A stretch of 64,000 nt of DNA, from positions 1-64,000 of the forward strand of contig CAZUCA010000005.1 of NCBI GenBank assembly GCA_964619125.1. Reading direction: 5' to 3'. The position numbers and the translations under genes were made by a program. Each line of letters opens with the position of its first letter. The first letter of the stretch is position 1. The DNA is from Owenweeksia sp964619125. GTDB taxonomy: Bacteria > Bacteroidota > Bacteroidia > Flavobacteriales > Schleiferiaceae. Of this stretch, positions 54,512 through 63,522 are shown in pieces. The notes under the pieces were generated by a model. That model worked only from the letters and a program-made list of their open reading frames with translations, was not told where the DNA came from and did no database searches.

Positions 54512-55189
54512 ATGAGAAACCTTACCGTAATAAATGACGCAGGCTGGAGCCAAAAGTTGTCTGGTGAATTCAGCTCAGGCTACTTCAAGTCTTTAACGCA
54601 GGAACTAGAAAACGAGTATAACTCCCACACGGTATACCCGCCGGCCGATAAAATTTTTCAGGCCCTGGAAATCACACCTTTAGAACAAGTCAAAGTAGTA
54701 ATCTTAGGGCAAGATCCGTACCACGGTGACGGACAGGCCCACGGACTCGCCTTTTCAGTGCCTGAAGGGGTGCAGCACCCACCCTCGCTGCGCAATATCT
54801 TCAAGGAACTACAGGAAGATCTAGGCCAGGCCTACCCCAGGAGTGGCGATCTCAGCCCCTGGGCCCGGCAGGGAGTACTGCTGCTGAACACCGGTTTAAC
54901 GGTGCGCCAAAAAGCCGCGGGCTCTCATACCGGCCTGGGCTGGTCCCGTTTTACCGATGCCATTATCAGCACCATTAACCGCGAGAAGCAGGGGGTTATC
55001 TTCGTTTTATGGGGCAGTCTTGCTCAACAAAAAAAGCCGCTGATCAGCACTCCGCCACATCACCTCATAGAAGCACCACACCCTTCGCCCCTCTCTGCCT
55101 ACCGGGGATTTTTCGGCAGCCGCCCTTTCTCCAACATCAATGCCATCCTGCAGGAGCAGGGTCACCCCCCCATAAACTGGCAATTGTGA
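54512..55189 (+). CDS. ung: uracil-DNA glycosylase
   Basis: Ung removes uracil from DNA as the first step of base excision repair. The 225-residue protein has the family motifs VVILGQDPYHGDGQAHGLAFSVP (water-activating Asp), VLLLNTGLTVR, FVLWGSLAQQKK and the HPSPLSAYRGFFG loop with the catalytic His. Length matches family 1 enzymes. The ATG at 54512 is preferred over a TTG six bases upstream. Its stop overlaps the GTG of the Omp85 gene (GTGA). Confidence 0.96.
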   Translation: MRNLTVINDAGWSQKLSGEFSSGYFKSLTQELENEYNSHTVYPPADKIFQALEITPLEQVKVVILGQDPYHGDGQAHGLAFSVPEGVQHPPSLRNIFKELQEDLGQAYPRSGDLSPWARQGVLLLNTGLTVRQKAAGSHTGLGWSRFTDAIISTINREKQGVIFVLWGSLAQQKKPLISTPPHHLIEAPHPSPLSAYRGFFGSRPFSNINAILQEQGHPPINWQL

Positions 55190-56826
55190 AAGCACTTTGG
55201 GGCGCTGTTTTGATTTTTTTGACCCTGGGCCTGCAGGCTCAGGTTTACCAGCTGGATAATAGCGCTGATTTGCCCGATGACCTCCAAAACGATATCCGGC
55301 AATTGTTAGCCACCCCCAACTCAGCTCAAGCACCATCTATGGCTACCGACCTCAAGAACTTGCTTTACCGGCAGGGCTATTACCTGGCGGAAATAAAAAG
55401 CCGTTTCGCCGCCGATACTATCAGACTGACTATTGACCCCGGTCCCCGCCTATATCAGGAGCGCTTTCAACTGAGCTACGACCAAAACATCTTAATCCCT
55501 CCTCCCCGCCAGTCATTATACCAACCGCTGAACTTTGAAGAAGAGAGCAATTACTACCTTAACTTTCTTGAGAATCACGGCTATCCCTTTGCAGAAATAA
55601 AGCTGGACCGCTATAGTCTTAAAAAGGACACCCTGAGAGGGCTATGGTTAATTGAACCGGGCCCCTTGCGCCGTTTCGACAGTCTGGTCATAAAGGGGTT
55701 TGACCGCTTTTCGCCCAGTGTGCTGAAATACGATCTGGCTTACCGCCGGGGTATGCTCTACAGTGAGAGCTACCTCAATTCGCTGCCGGCCCGGGTAGAA
55801 GGGGTAGAATACCTGCAAAGCCAGCGTGCACCAGCAGTGGCCTTTACCCGCAGCAAAAGCATTTTATACCTCTATCTGCAAGAGCGAAAAGGCAACCAGG
55901 TAGATGGAGTGTTAGGTCTAAACACCGATGAAAACGGCAAGGTAAGCCTCAATGGTGATTTTCAGCTAAGGCTGTTACACGCCTTTAAAAGCGGTGAAGA
56001 GATAAAACTGCGCTGGCGCCGTCCCGATGAAAGTGTTCAATCACTGAACCTGCTGGTGGAAGTGCCCTATCTCTTCCGAAGCCCGCTATGGTGGCGAAAC
56101 CAACTGGAAATTTTCCGGCAGGACAGCAGCTTTGTCAATTTTGCCATTCAAAGTGATCTTAAATATCTATTGAGCAGCCGTAAATTCCTGACCGGTGGAA
56201 TTGAATACAAAGGCTCCAGTGCGCTTGAGGGAGCTGAGGGCATTAATGAATTATCGACTTTCAACGCCCTTTTCTATCGCCTGGGACTGGAGTTAAGCCA
56301 AAGCGATCGCCTGTTATTGCCTCAGCGGGGTTACGAATTGCGCGCGGCGGTAGGGCGGGGCGACCGCCAAACAGGAGGAAGCAGTATAAATCAATATGAC
56401 TACCGGCTGCAGTCAGCCGCCTATTTCAATCCCTGGACCAGGCATGTTTTTAAAATAGGCCTCAACAGTAGCGCCCTGTTTAGCCCTGACTATCTAAGCA
56501 ATGAAGTTTATCGCATCGGGGGGCTCAGAAGCCTGCGCGGCTTTAACGAGCAGAGTATTTACAGCAGCGCCTACGGTATTGCCACCCTGGAATACCGTTT
56601 TAGCATTGGTAATTACGACTATCTGGGACTATTCAGCGATATTGCCTACACTGAAAACCGGGTAGCTCCCTATCGCCAGAGTTGGCTCACCGGACTGGGT
56701 GCCGGTATCAATTTCGAAACCGGGGGAGGAATCTTTTCCCTGTTTTTTGCGGTTGGCAAAAGTGATGACACTAATTTTGACCTGCGGACCACCAAAGTAC
56801 ATTTCGGCTATGTCAATCAGTTTTGA
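55186..56826 (+). CDS. Omp85-family outer-membrane protein (BamA/TamA-like)
   Basis: This 546-residue protein starts at a GTG overlapping the ung stop. It has a signal peptide (about 1-19, ending GLQAQ). POTRA-like repeats (to about residue 220) include the phrase NYYLNFLENHGYPFAEIKLD, followed by a second unit with FDSLVIKGFDRFSP. A C-terminal beta-barrel has the Omp85 signature (IGGLRSLRGFNEQSI) and final aromatic residue (GYVNQF). It probably inserts or secretes surface proteins, or is a TamA-like accessory, but is shorter than BamA. An extended in-frame start inside ung is rejected, as that stretch is low in protein-like character. Confidence 0.85.
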   Translation: MKALWGAVLIFLTLGLQAQVYQLDNSADLPDDLQNDIRQLLATPNSAQAPSMATDLKNLLYRQGYYLAEIKSRFAADTIRLTIDPGPRLYQERFQLSYDQNILIPPPRQSLYQPLNFEEESNYYLNFLENHGYPFAEIKLDRYSLKKDTLRGLWLIEPGPLRRFDSLVIKGFDRFSPSVLKYDLAYRRGMLYSESYLNSLPARVEGVEYLQSQRAPAVAFTRSKSILYLYLQERKGNQVDGVLGLNTDENGKVSLNGDFQLRLLHAFKSGEEIKLRWRRPDESVQSLNLLVEVPYLFRSPLWWRNQLEIFRQDSSFVNFAIQSDLKYLLSSRKFLTGGIEYKGSSALEGAEGINELSTFNALFYRLGLELSQSDRLLLPQRGYELRAAVGRGDRQTGGSSINQYDYRLQSAAYFNPWTRHVFKIGLNSSALFSPDYLSNEVYRIGGLRSLRGFNEQSIYSSAYGIATLEYRFSIGNYDYLGLFSDIAYTENRVAPYRQSWLTGLGAGINFETGGGIFSLFFAVGKSDDTNFDLRTTKVHFGYVNQF

Positions 56827-56854
56827 GCACTGCTTTAAAGCTGCCGCTTTTGAA

Positions 56855-56862
56855 TATTTTTG
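56855..56862 (+). promoter_or_regulatory. -7 promoter element of the GWxTD gene
   Basis: TATTTTTG is an exact TAnnTTTG match 53 bases before the ATG at 56916. The -33 element is unclear. Confidence 0.45.
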
Positions 56863-56915
56863 CAATTTAGGGCGTTAACAAGAGGTAGAATGTGGCATCA
56901 AAAAACTTATCCGTC

Positions 56916-58268
56916 ATGAAAAAAGGACTACTGAGCCTGCTGTCGCTACTGGCCATTTTCGGCCTGCTAAGCAGTTGTGGCAGTTCAAAAGGCTATCAGG
57001 CCAGCGATATCTCCTATATATATGACAGTCGTGAACTGGCGCCCCGTCCCAATTTTGTGGTTTATCACCTCAATGAAGAACAGAGCGAGATTCACTACCG
57101 CATCAACGCGGTGGATTTGCTCTATATGAGGGATGCCGTTAAAAATGACTACTACAGCGAAGTTAAAATCCGCTACCAGGTCATACCCAGTTTTGAAAAT
57201 ACCACGGTACTTGACAGTGGCTCCATTGATCTGACCGACCGCGCCCAGGCGCCACCCCAGAAAGCCCTGATTGGCAATTTTACCGTAAATACTCCCAGGG
57301 AAGAAAAGAGCAAGCAATTTGTGGTGAAGATTACCCTCACTGACCTCAACCGCAATGTGAGTTTCGACAACTTTCTGCGCCTCAATAAAACCTCTGAGCT
57401 TGGTAATCAATACTACCTGCTGACCGATACCAGCGGCCAGGTGATTTTTAAAAACCACGTGCCAAAGGGGGTTCCCATTCAAATTCATCACAGCCGCCGC
57501 GATCTTTCGCGTAGTTATGTAAGCGTGTACAAACGTGATTTTCCCATTGCCTTACCGCCCTACAGCAGTATGCGCGAAGAGTCCTTTGATTTAAGCCCCG
57601 ATACCACCTATGTGCTGAATCTATCCCGTCCCCTCAGCCTGGCCGAAAATGCCTTTTATCACATCCGGCTCGATACCAGTCAATGGGATGGATTTACCCT
57701 GTACTCATTTTACGATGAATTTCCCTTTGTGGCCCGCCGCCTGCATATGGCCCCTCCCCTGCGCTACCTTACCACCAAACGCGAGTTTGAAGAACTGGCC
57801 TCGGCCCTCGAAGATCCTGCTGCTGCCAAGGAGGTGGTGGATGACTTCTGGCTGAAACGGGCAGGCAGCATTGAACGCAGTCAGATGTTGGTGGAAGCCT
57901 ACTACAGCCGGGTGCAGGAGGCCAATATGTTTTTCAGTTCCTACCTCGAAGGCTGGAAAACCGACCGGGGCATCATTTATACCGTTTACGGTCCGCCAGA
58001 CAAAGTTTATCGGAGCAGTACGGGGGAAAGCTGGGTGTATGGCGACGAAAACTCTAGCTTGTCCTACCTCTTCAGTTTTCTGAAAGTGAGTAACCCCTTT
58101 ACCGATAACGATTACTCCCTCGACCGTTCGGGCAGTTACCGGTACGGCTGGGGCCAGGCCATTGAATCATGGCGCAACGGTCATGTTTACAACTCCAACG
58201 ACATAAAGCAAGAACAGAATGAACAAGAGCAAAACCGCTACCGGCAAAGACCTCCTTATTGGTACTAG
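56916..58268 (+). CDS. GWxTD domain lipoprotein
   Basis: This 450-residue exported lipoprotein (from the ATG at 56916) has a type II signal ending LLSSCGSSKG. The middle part is beta-rich. The C-terminal domain has the defining GWKTDRGIIYTVYGPPDKVYRS motif followed by SWVYGD and a Tyr/Arg-rich tail. GWxTD proteins are common in Bacteroidota and their molecular role is not established. The start at 56892 (a GTG) is rejected because the signal peptide begins at the later ATG. Its 3' end overlaps rlmB by 50 bases in another frame, so the tail codons also encode the RlmB start. Confidence 0.85.
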   Translation: MKKGLLSLLSLLAIFGLLSSCGSSKGYQASDISYIYDSRELAPRPNFVVYHLNEEQSEIHYRINAVDLLYMRDAVKNDYYSEVKIRYQVIPSFENTTVLDSGSIDLTDRAQAPPQKALIGNFTVNTPREEKSKQFVVKITLTDLNRNVSFDNFLRLNKTSELGNQYYLLTDTSGQVIFKNHVPKGVPIQIHHSRRDLSRSYVSVYKRDFPIALPPYSSMREESFDLSPDTTYVLNLSRPLSLAENAFYHIRLDTSQWDGFTLYSFYDEFPFVARRLHMAPPLRYLTTKREFEELASALEDPAAAKEVVDDFWLKRAGSIERSQMLVEAYYSRVQEANMFFSSYLEGWKTDRGIIYTVYGPPDKVYRSSTGESWVYGDENSSLSYLFSFLKVSNPFTDNDYSLDRSGSYRYGWGQAIESWRNGHVYNSNDIKQEQNEQEQNRYRQRPPYWY

Positions 58269-58971
58269 ACCGGTACTGGAAGCTTTGCAGGCCGGAAAGG
58301 AGATCGACAAAATTTTTATCCAGAAGGGCTTACAGAGTCAAACATTTAGTGAACTCTGGCCTCTTATCCAGGAGCACGAGGTTACCTATCAGTACGTGCC
58401 GGTAGAAAAGCTCAACCGCATCACCCGCAAAAATCACCAGGGGGTGGTGGCCTTTACGGCGGCAGTCAATTTTCATAAGCTGGAGGAAATTGTGGCCCGG
58501 GCTTATGAGAATGGCGAAGATCCCCTGCTGCTAATGCTTGACCGTGTCACGGACGTGCGCAATTTTGGCGCTATCAGCCGCACCGCCGAATGTGTGGGTG
58601 CACATGGCATTGTAATTCCCACCCGTAACAGTGCCCCGGTAAATTTTGATGCTCTCAAAACTTCGGCCGGCGCCCTGAATTATATTCCGGTATGTCGTGA
58701 AAAAAACCTCAAGGAAAGTATCGAGTTCCTTAAGAACTCAGGAATTAAAGTAATTGCCTGTACCGAAAAGGCGGAGAATCTGGTATACCATAGCGACCTC
58801 AGCGGGCCAGCCTGCATCCTGATGGGTTCTGAAGAAAACGGCATTTCACCCGAATACCTGAAACTGGTAACTCACTCGGTAAAACTGCCCATGCACGGCA
58901 ATATCGGTTCGCTGAATGTGTCCGTGGCCACCGGGGCCATTCTCTACGAGCTGCTTCGCCAGCGCGGCTAA
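58219..58971 (+). CDS. rlmB: 23S rRNA 2'-O-methyltransferase RlmB (TrmH/SpoU family)
   Basis: This 250-residue SPOUT enzyme is predicted to methylate the ribose of G2251 in 23S rRNA. The N-terminal substrate-binding domain (LLIGTRPVLEAL) is followed by the trefoil-knot domain with motif 1 DVRNFGAISRTAECVGAHG, motif 2 CILMGSEENGIS and motif 3 PMHGNIGSLNVSVATGAILYE. Length is normal. The start lies inside the end of the GWxTD gene (50-base overlap), and no later start preserves the conserved N-terminus, so the overlap is probably real. Other TrmH family members (tRNA Gm18) cannot be fully excluded. Confidence 0.93.
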   Translation: MNKSKTATGKDLLIGTRPVLEALQAGKEIDKIFIQKGLQSQTFSELWPLIQEHEVTYQYVPVEKLNRITRKNHQGVVAFTAAVNFHKLEEIVARAYENGEDPLLLMLDRVTDVRNFGAISRTAECVGAHGIVIPTRNSAPVNFDALKTSAGALNYIPVCREKNLKESIEFLKNSGIKVIACTEKAENLVYHSDLSGPACILMGSEENGISPEYLKLVTHSVKLPMHGNIGSLNVSVATGAILYELLRQRG

Positions 58972-58981
58972 AATCTCTAGT

Positions 58982-61366
58982 ATGATGAAAAAACTCAGCT
59001 TGCTCTTTTGCCTGGCATTTTTTTGCCTCGGTTCCTCCCTCAAAGCCCAGTTCCGCTGCCAGGAGTGGAAGCAAGAAAAAGCGGCCGGTAGTGATCCTTC
59101 CCTTGACTACAGCGCTCGCTCCGACACTTTTGATATTCTGCACTTTGCGCTGGCACTCGATTTTACTGCCCTGCCCTCGCGCTATCTTAAGGGCAAAGCC
59201 ACTATAAGTCTTAAAGCACTACAGAATCACCAAGGCAAGCTCAATCTAGACCTGCTGCAACTGCAGGTTGACTCTGTTTGGCAGAATGGCCAGGCCGTAA
59301 GCTTTAGCCACAACGATACCATCCTCAGTGTGGATCTGCTCCCCGGCACACCCACTCAGCAGCAATTTGATATCAGCGTATTCTACCAGGGTAACCCACC
59401 CGGAGATGGCAGTGGCTGGGGCGGTTGGCACCAAAATAACGGTTACTACTTTAACCTGGGGGTTGGTTTCGCGGCAAACCCTCATCCCTATGGCCGGGCC
59501 TGGCACCCCTGCTTTGACAATTTTGTGGAGAAAGCCACTTACGATTTTGAAATCCTGACCAGGAGTCCCTTAAAGGCCTACGCCAATGGCTTATTGGTGT
59601 CTGAGGTAAAGCTGGGAGGTGACAGCCTGCGCAGTAATTGGCAGATGACTGACTCCATTCCCAGCTACCTGGCTTCGGTTGCTATAAGCAACTATGCTGA
59701 GGTGCATGACACTTTTGCGCTGATGCAGCGTCCGGTGCCGGTACAATTAATGGCCCGCCCTGCTGACAGTCTTGCCCTGATACAAAGCTTTGACCGCCTT
59801 CTCCCCATCAGCCAGGCCCTGGAGGCCAGTTTCGGCCCGTATCGCTGGCAAAAAATTGGCTATGCCGCCACCACTACCGGGGCCATGGAACACGCCACCA
59901 GCATCCATATGCCGGTAAACCTGGTACGCAACGGGCAGGGTGAAGATATCATTGCTCATGAGCTTGCCCATCACTGGTGGGGCAACCTGGTTACCTGCGA
60001 GACGGATGCCGACATGTGGATCAACGAAGGCATGGCTGAGTACAGCAGTCACCTCTATACTGAAGCGGTTGACAGCCGCCAACAATACCTGGCGATGGTA
60101 AGAGCCAACCAGCACTTTGTACTGTCTGAGGCGCATAAGCGCGACGATGGCTACAAGGCCATTTACGGCTTAGATCACCAGTACGTTTATGGCGCGCACG
60201 TCTACCAAAAAGGAGCTATGGTGGGTCATAACCTGCGCCATTACCTTGGCGACAGCCTCTTCGCGGTTTCGCTAAGCCAATTGCTGAGTCAGAATGCTTT
60301 TGGTAATCTCAACAGCACCGAGTTCAGAGATCAGCTTAGCAGCCTGAGCGGAACCAGCTTAACTGACTTTTTTAACAACCAGGTATTTCAGCCCGGCTTT
60401 GCTTCCTACTCCATCGATTCACTGTACAGCAGTGCGAACAGCAATGGCTATGAAGTAAGCCTCACCACGGTTCAGCGCCTGCACCACGCCCCTTCCCTAC
60501 ATCAAAATGTAGCGCTTAAGCTCAGTTTTTTCGGCGGTAACGGGGAAAGAGAAGATTTCACTCTTATGCACCATGGCTCTAAAACCTTGCATCAGATTTC
60601 CGCTCTTTCTTTTGATGCGGAATATGCCACCCTGAATTATGAGGGCGGTTTGCTGGCGGCTGACACCTATGACCGTCGCAATATCAACACTACCGGTATA
60701 TTAAGCCGTGATTATGGAGGTATCGACCTTAAAGTAAACAGCCTGACGGACACTGCCGAGGCCATAATTATCCAACACTGGGCCGGGCCTGGAGGCAAAA
60801 CTCCGCAGGCTGCTGACGTAAGACTCTCGGGCCGGCGCTTTTGGACCATAACCGGCAATTTTGAAGGACGAGCAGCGCTGGCTGCCCAAATACCCATACG
60901 GGGTGCTTCCGGTGAATGGGAGGCCGATTTGCTGGCGAGCACCGGCGATAGCCTGGTGCTCCTGTACCGCGGAGAGGGATGGCAGGAGTGGATGCTATGG
61001 CCCCACCAGCAGGTGAATGTATTTGGCCCGGCCGGTAATATGCAAGGTTGGGTGGATGCGGATAGCCTGTTGCCGGGAGATTACGTACTGGCCAATGCCT
61101 CCAACAATATTGGCCTGGTAGAAAGAGCGCTACCCGCAAACTTTGAAGTTTTTCCCAATCCTGCCCGTGATTCAGTACGGGTAATTTTTGTCGAAAAAAA
61201 GCCTGGAAAGAGGCAGCTTAAAATTTTCACACTGGGAGGGCAGTTAATTAGGGAGATGGAAATTTCGGGCCATCAAAAAGAACTAAATATTTCGCTGGAA
61301 AATCCGGGCCAGAAATTGCTATTGATGGTGGATGGTGAAATTAAAATATTGATCCTCAACAACTAA
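58982..61366 (+). CDS. secreted M1 family metallopeptidase with T9SS-like tail
   Basis: This 794-residue zinc aminopeptidase-like protein (from the ATG at 58982) has a signal peptide (1-23). The M1 catalytic core has the zinc motif HELAH (326-330) and the third ligand E349 (NEG), the HEXXH-18-E spacing. The exopeptidase motif GxMEN reads GAMEH (300-304), a variant known in some M1 members. The last 80 residues (FEVFPNPARDSVRV to the end) resemble a type A sorting domain, though the final residues (ILILNN) are less basic than usual. It should act outside the cell on peptides. It begins 10 bases after the rlmB stop. Confidence 0.9.
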   Translation: MMKKLSLLFCLAFFCLGSSLKAQFRCQEWKQEKAAGSDPSLDYSARSDTFDILHFALALDFTALPSRYLKGKATISLKALQNHQGKLNLDLLQLQVDSVWQNGQAVSFSHNDTILSVDLLPGTPTQQQFDISVFYQGNPPGDGSGWGGWHQNNGYYFNLGVGFAANPHPYGRAWHPCFDNFVEKATYDFEILTRSPLKAYANGLLVSEVKLGGDSLRSNWQMTDSIPSYLASVAISNYAEVHDTFALMQRPVPVQLMARPADSLALIQSFDRLLPISQALEASFGPYRWQKIGYAATTTGAMEHATSIHMPVNLVRNGQGEDIIAHELAHHWWGNLVTCETDADMWINEGMAEYSSHLYTEAVDSRQQYLAMVRANQHFVLSEAHKRDDGYKAIYGLDHQYVYGAHVYQKGAMVGHNLRHYLGDSLFAVSLSQLLSQNAFGNLNSTEFRDQLSSLSGTSLTDFFNNQVFQPGFASYSIDSLYSSANSNGYEVSLTTVQRLHHAPSLHQNVALKLSFFGGNGEREDFTLMHHGSKTLHQISALSFDAEYATLNYEGGLLAADTYDRRNINTTGILSRDYGGIDLKVNSLTDTAEAIIIQHWAGPGGKTPQAADVRLSGRRFWTITGNFEGRAALAAQIPIRGASGEWEADLLASTGDSLVLLYRGEGWQEWMLWPHQQVNVFGPAGNMQGWVDADSLLPGDYVLANASNNIGLVERALPANFEVFPNPARDSVRVIFVEKKPGKRQLKIFTLGGQLIREMEISGHQKELNISLENPGQKLLLMVDGEIKILILNN

Positions 61367-61390
61367 GATATCGCCTTACCAACAAAAAAG

Positions 61391-61423
61391 TTTGGAAAGA
61401 AGCTATAACTTAGTATATGTTTG
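61391..61423 (+). promoter_or_regulatory. promoter of the TPR histidine kinase gene
   Basis: TTTG (61391-61394) and TATGTTTG (61416-61423), 21 bases apart, match the -33 and -7 elements. The -7 motif overlaps the first possible TTG codon at 61421, which argues for a later start of the kinase gene. Confidence 0.55.
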
Positions 61424-61432
61424 CCAGGTTTT

Positions 61433-63478
61433 TTGATAACCTTTGCTGTTACGCGACGCATTAGAAACATATTGTTAACTCTCTCGATTTGGCTGGTATT
61501 GCCTTTGCACCTTACCGGTCAGGATTTCGATCAAATCAGTACTGACTCGCTGGTTGACCTGGGTTATGAGGTAATTGCCTCAGACCTGGATTCGGCCTTA
61601 TTGGTGGGCCGGCAGCTGGTAAAGCGATATGAAAATGGCAGTCAGGAAGCGGGTATCAGGGGCTATAGCTTGCTGGGATTTACCTACTACTACCAGGATG
61701 AGTACCAGAAAGCCATTGATGCTTACCAGCAAAGCCTGAGGATTATTGGTGATGACACCACTTTTAGCCCTCTCAAAGTTGATATCTATGTCGGTTTGAG
61801 CTCCATTGCCTCGCTCCGGGGCGAATATGAGGAGGCGGTAGATCTTATTATCAAAGCTCAGAAGCACCTCAATGACGACAGCTCCTGGAAAGACCTTCTT
61901 TTTGTTTACCAGGCTATTGCTCAAACCTATTATGACATTGGTGATTATGCCAGTGCCATGAAATACGTGCAGCAGTGTGAGGAACTCTTTCAAAGATTTG
62001 CCAAAAAAAGTAGTGGCAGCAACCCTGTACAGGGCCTTAAAGCCGATTTGTTGCAAATAAAGGGACAACTGGATTCAGCCCGGGTGTTAGCGCTGAAAGA
62101 GCTTCATACCGCCCTTGAAAACCGGCAAAAAAACAGCCTGATCTATGCTTATGAAATCTTGGCGGCTATTGCCCATAAGGAAGGCAACCTCAAGGAAGCC
62201 ATCAGTTTACAGCGAAAAAGTTTAGCGGAAGCACGCCAATATGGCGATCATTTTGCACTGATTATTGAAGGCTCAGTGCTGGGTATGTACCTTTCAGAGG
62301 CCAATGAACTGGAGCAGGCCGCAAGTCTGAAAGAAGAAGTACTGAGGGAAGGCCGGCATTTCCCCCCCAACCTGGCCCGCAAGCGCATGGCTGAATTTCT
62401 GTACAAGCTGGCCGAAAAGCAGGGCGATAGCAGCAAAGCCCTGGAGTATTACAAGGAGCTAAGCGCCATCGAATTAAGAATGAAGGGGGCCGGCTTCAGC
62501 GAAGAGTTGCTGCGTTCCAAATACCTTCTATCCAAAAAAGAAAATGACCTGCTGGAGTTGCGTTCCACGCTTCAGCAACAAGAAATTTCGGCCCATAACT
62601 TCTGGATATACTTCCTAATTTTCTCGGCCCTCGTTCTCAGCATTTTCCTTACCCTTACCATTCTGGCTTTCCGCAATATCAAGCGTTACAACCGCAAACT
62701 CAATCACAAACAAAATATTCTCAACCGGCAACGGAGTGAGCTTAAGCAGCTCAATTATCAACTGGTGAATGCCAACTCCAATAAAGATCGCCTGCTCTCC
62801 ATTCTGTCACATGATGTAAGGCAACCCTTTAATCAAACCATTGCCCTGCTGCAAATGCTGGAGCGTATGGATATGCCCGACAACGGACTACAGGAGGTGG
62901 TTGAAAACATCAAAGCATCAGTAAAAGAGCAAAAGCACTCGATTGAAAACCTGCTGACCTGGAGTAAAAATCAATTGAATGGCATCTCTACCAAGCCGGA
63001 AGCGGTGACTATCAAAAGCCTGTTTGAAGACCTCGCTTTTTCATTCCGGTCTTCCCTGGAAGAAAAGAACCTTTCTTTAAATATCGTGGCTGCCGATGAG
63101 CTTGAAGCTTATGTGGATCCCAGCCAACTCGAAATCATCCTGCGAAACCTGCTGGGCAATGCTATCAAGTTTTCTCATGACGGCGGTAGAATAATTCTCA
63201 AGGCCAGTGAAAATGACGGGCAGGTAATTTTTAGCATGCGCGATTTCGGTGTGGGTATGTCTAAAACCAAGCTGGCTAAACTGTTGGATGACAAGGAGCA
63301 TTTTTCGGAAGCCGGTACCCTCAATGAGAGAGGTTCGGGTTTTGGCATGCTGATCATCATGGACTTTGTGCGCCAGAACAAGGGGATACTCACGGTGCAT
63401 AGCGTGCAAAATGAAGGCAGCGAATTTATTATCAGCTTTCCGGCACCGCAGCTTGAGGAAAGAGAAACCCCCGTCTGA
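61433..63478 (+). CDS. TPR-containing hybrid-type sensor histidine kinase
   Basis: This protein of about 681 residues has a signal segment (LSIWLVLPLHLTGQ). A TPR-rich extracytoplasmic domain covers about 55-360, with phrases such as AGIRGYSLLGFTYYYQDEYQKAIDAY. One transmembrane helix follows (near 395-415, FWIYFLIFSALVLSIFLTL), then a coiled coil, a DHp domain with the phosphorylated His in ILSHDVRQP, and an intact HATPase domain (LLGNAIKFSHDGG, MRDFGVGM, ERGSGFGM). It should phosphorylate a separate regulator, none of which is adjacent. No ATG is available in frame at the 5' end; I use the TTG at 61433 because the TTG at 61421 is inside the promoter. A TTG at 61472 is another possibility. 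Confidence 0.85.
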   Translation: MITFAVTRRIRNILLTLSIWLVLPLHLTGQDFDQISTDSLVDLGYEVIASDLDSALLVGRQLVKRYENGSQEAGIRGYSLLGFTYYYQDEYQKAIDAYQQSLRIIGDDTTFSPLKVDIYVGLSSIASLRGEYEEAVDLIIKAQKHLNDDSSWKDLLFVYQAIAQTYYDIGDYASAMKYVQQCEELFQRFAKKSSGSNPVQGLKADLLQIKGQLDSARVLALKELHTALENRQKNSLIYAYEILAAIAHKEGNLKEAISLQRKSLAEARQYGDHFALIIEGSVLGMYLSEANELEQAASLKEEVLREGRHFPPNLARKRMAEFLYKLAEKQGDSSKALEYYKELSAIELRMKGAGFSEELLRSKYLLSKKENDLLELRSTLQQQEISAHNFWIYFLIFSALVLSIFLTLTILAFRNIKRYNRKLNHKQNILNRQRSELKQLNYQLVNANSNKDRLLSILSHDVRQPFNQTIALLQMLERMDMPDNGLQEVVENIKASVKEQKHSIENLLTWSKNQLNGISTKPEAVTIKSLFEDLAFSFRSSLEEKNLSLNIVAADELEAYVDPSQLEIILRNLLGNAIKFSHDGGRIILKASENDGQVIFSMRDFGVGMSKTKLAKLLDDKEHFSEAGTLNERGSGFGMLIIMDFVRQNKGILTVHSVQNEGSEFIISFPAPQLEERETPV

Positions 63479-63489
63479 TGACGAGGGTT
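63466..63489. terminator. hairpin between kinase and valS genes
   Basis: AACCCCCGTC (63466-63475) pairs with GACGAGGGTT (63480-63489) around TGAT with one mismatch. Flanking T runs are short and interrupted. It overlaps the kinase stop and could act in both directions for the convergent pair. Confidence 0.55.
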
Positions 63490-63522
63490 CCGGTCTTTTC
63501 TTCATTACTCCAGTAACAAGTC

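Noticed and set aside
55009..55185. In-frame N-terminal extension of the Omp85 protein into ung
   Set aside because: The extension is Pro/His/Ser-rich, overlaps conserved ung codons in another frame, and a proper signal peptide begins at the GTG at 55186.
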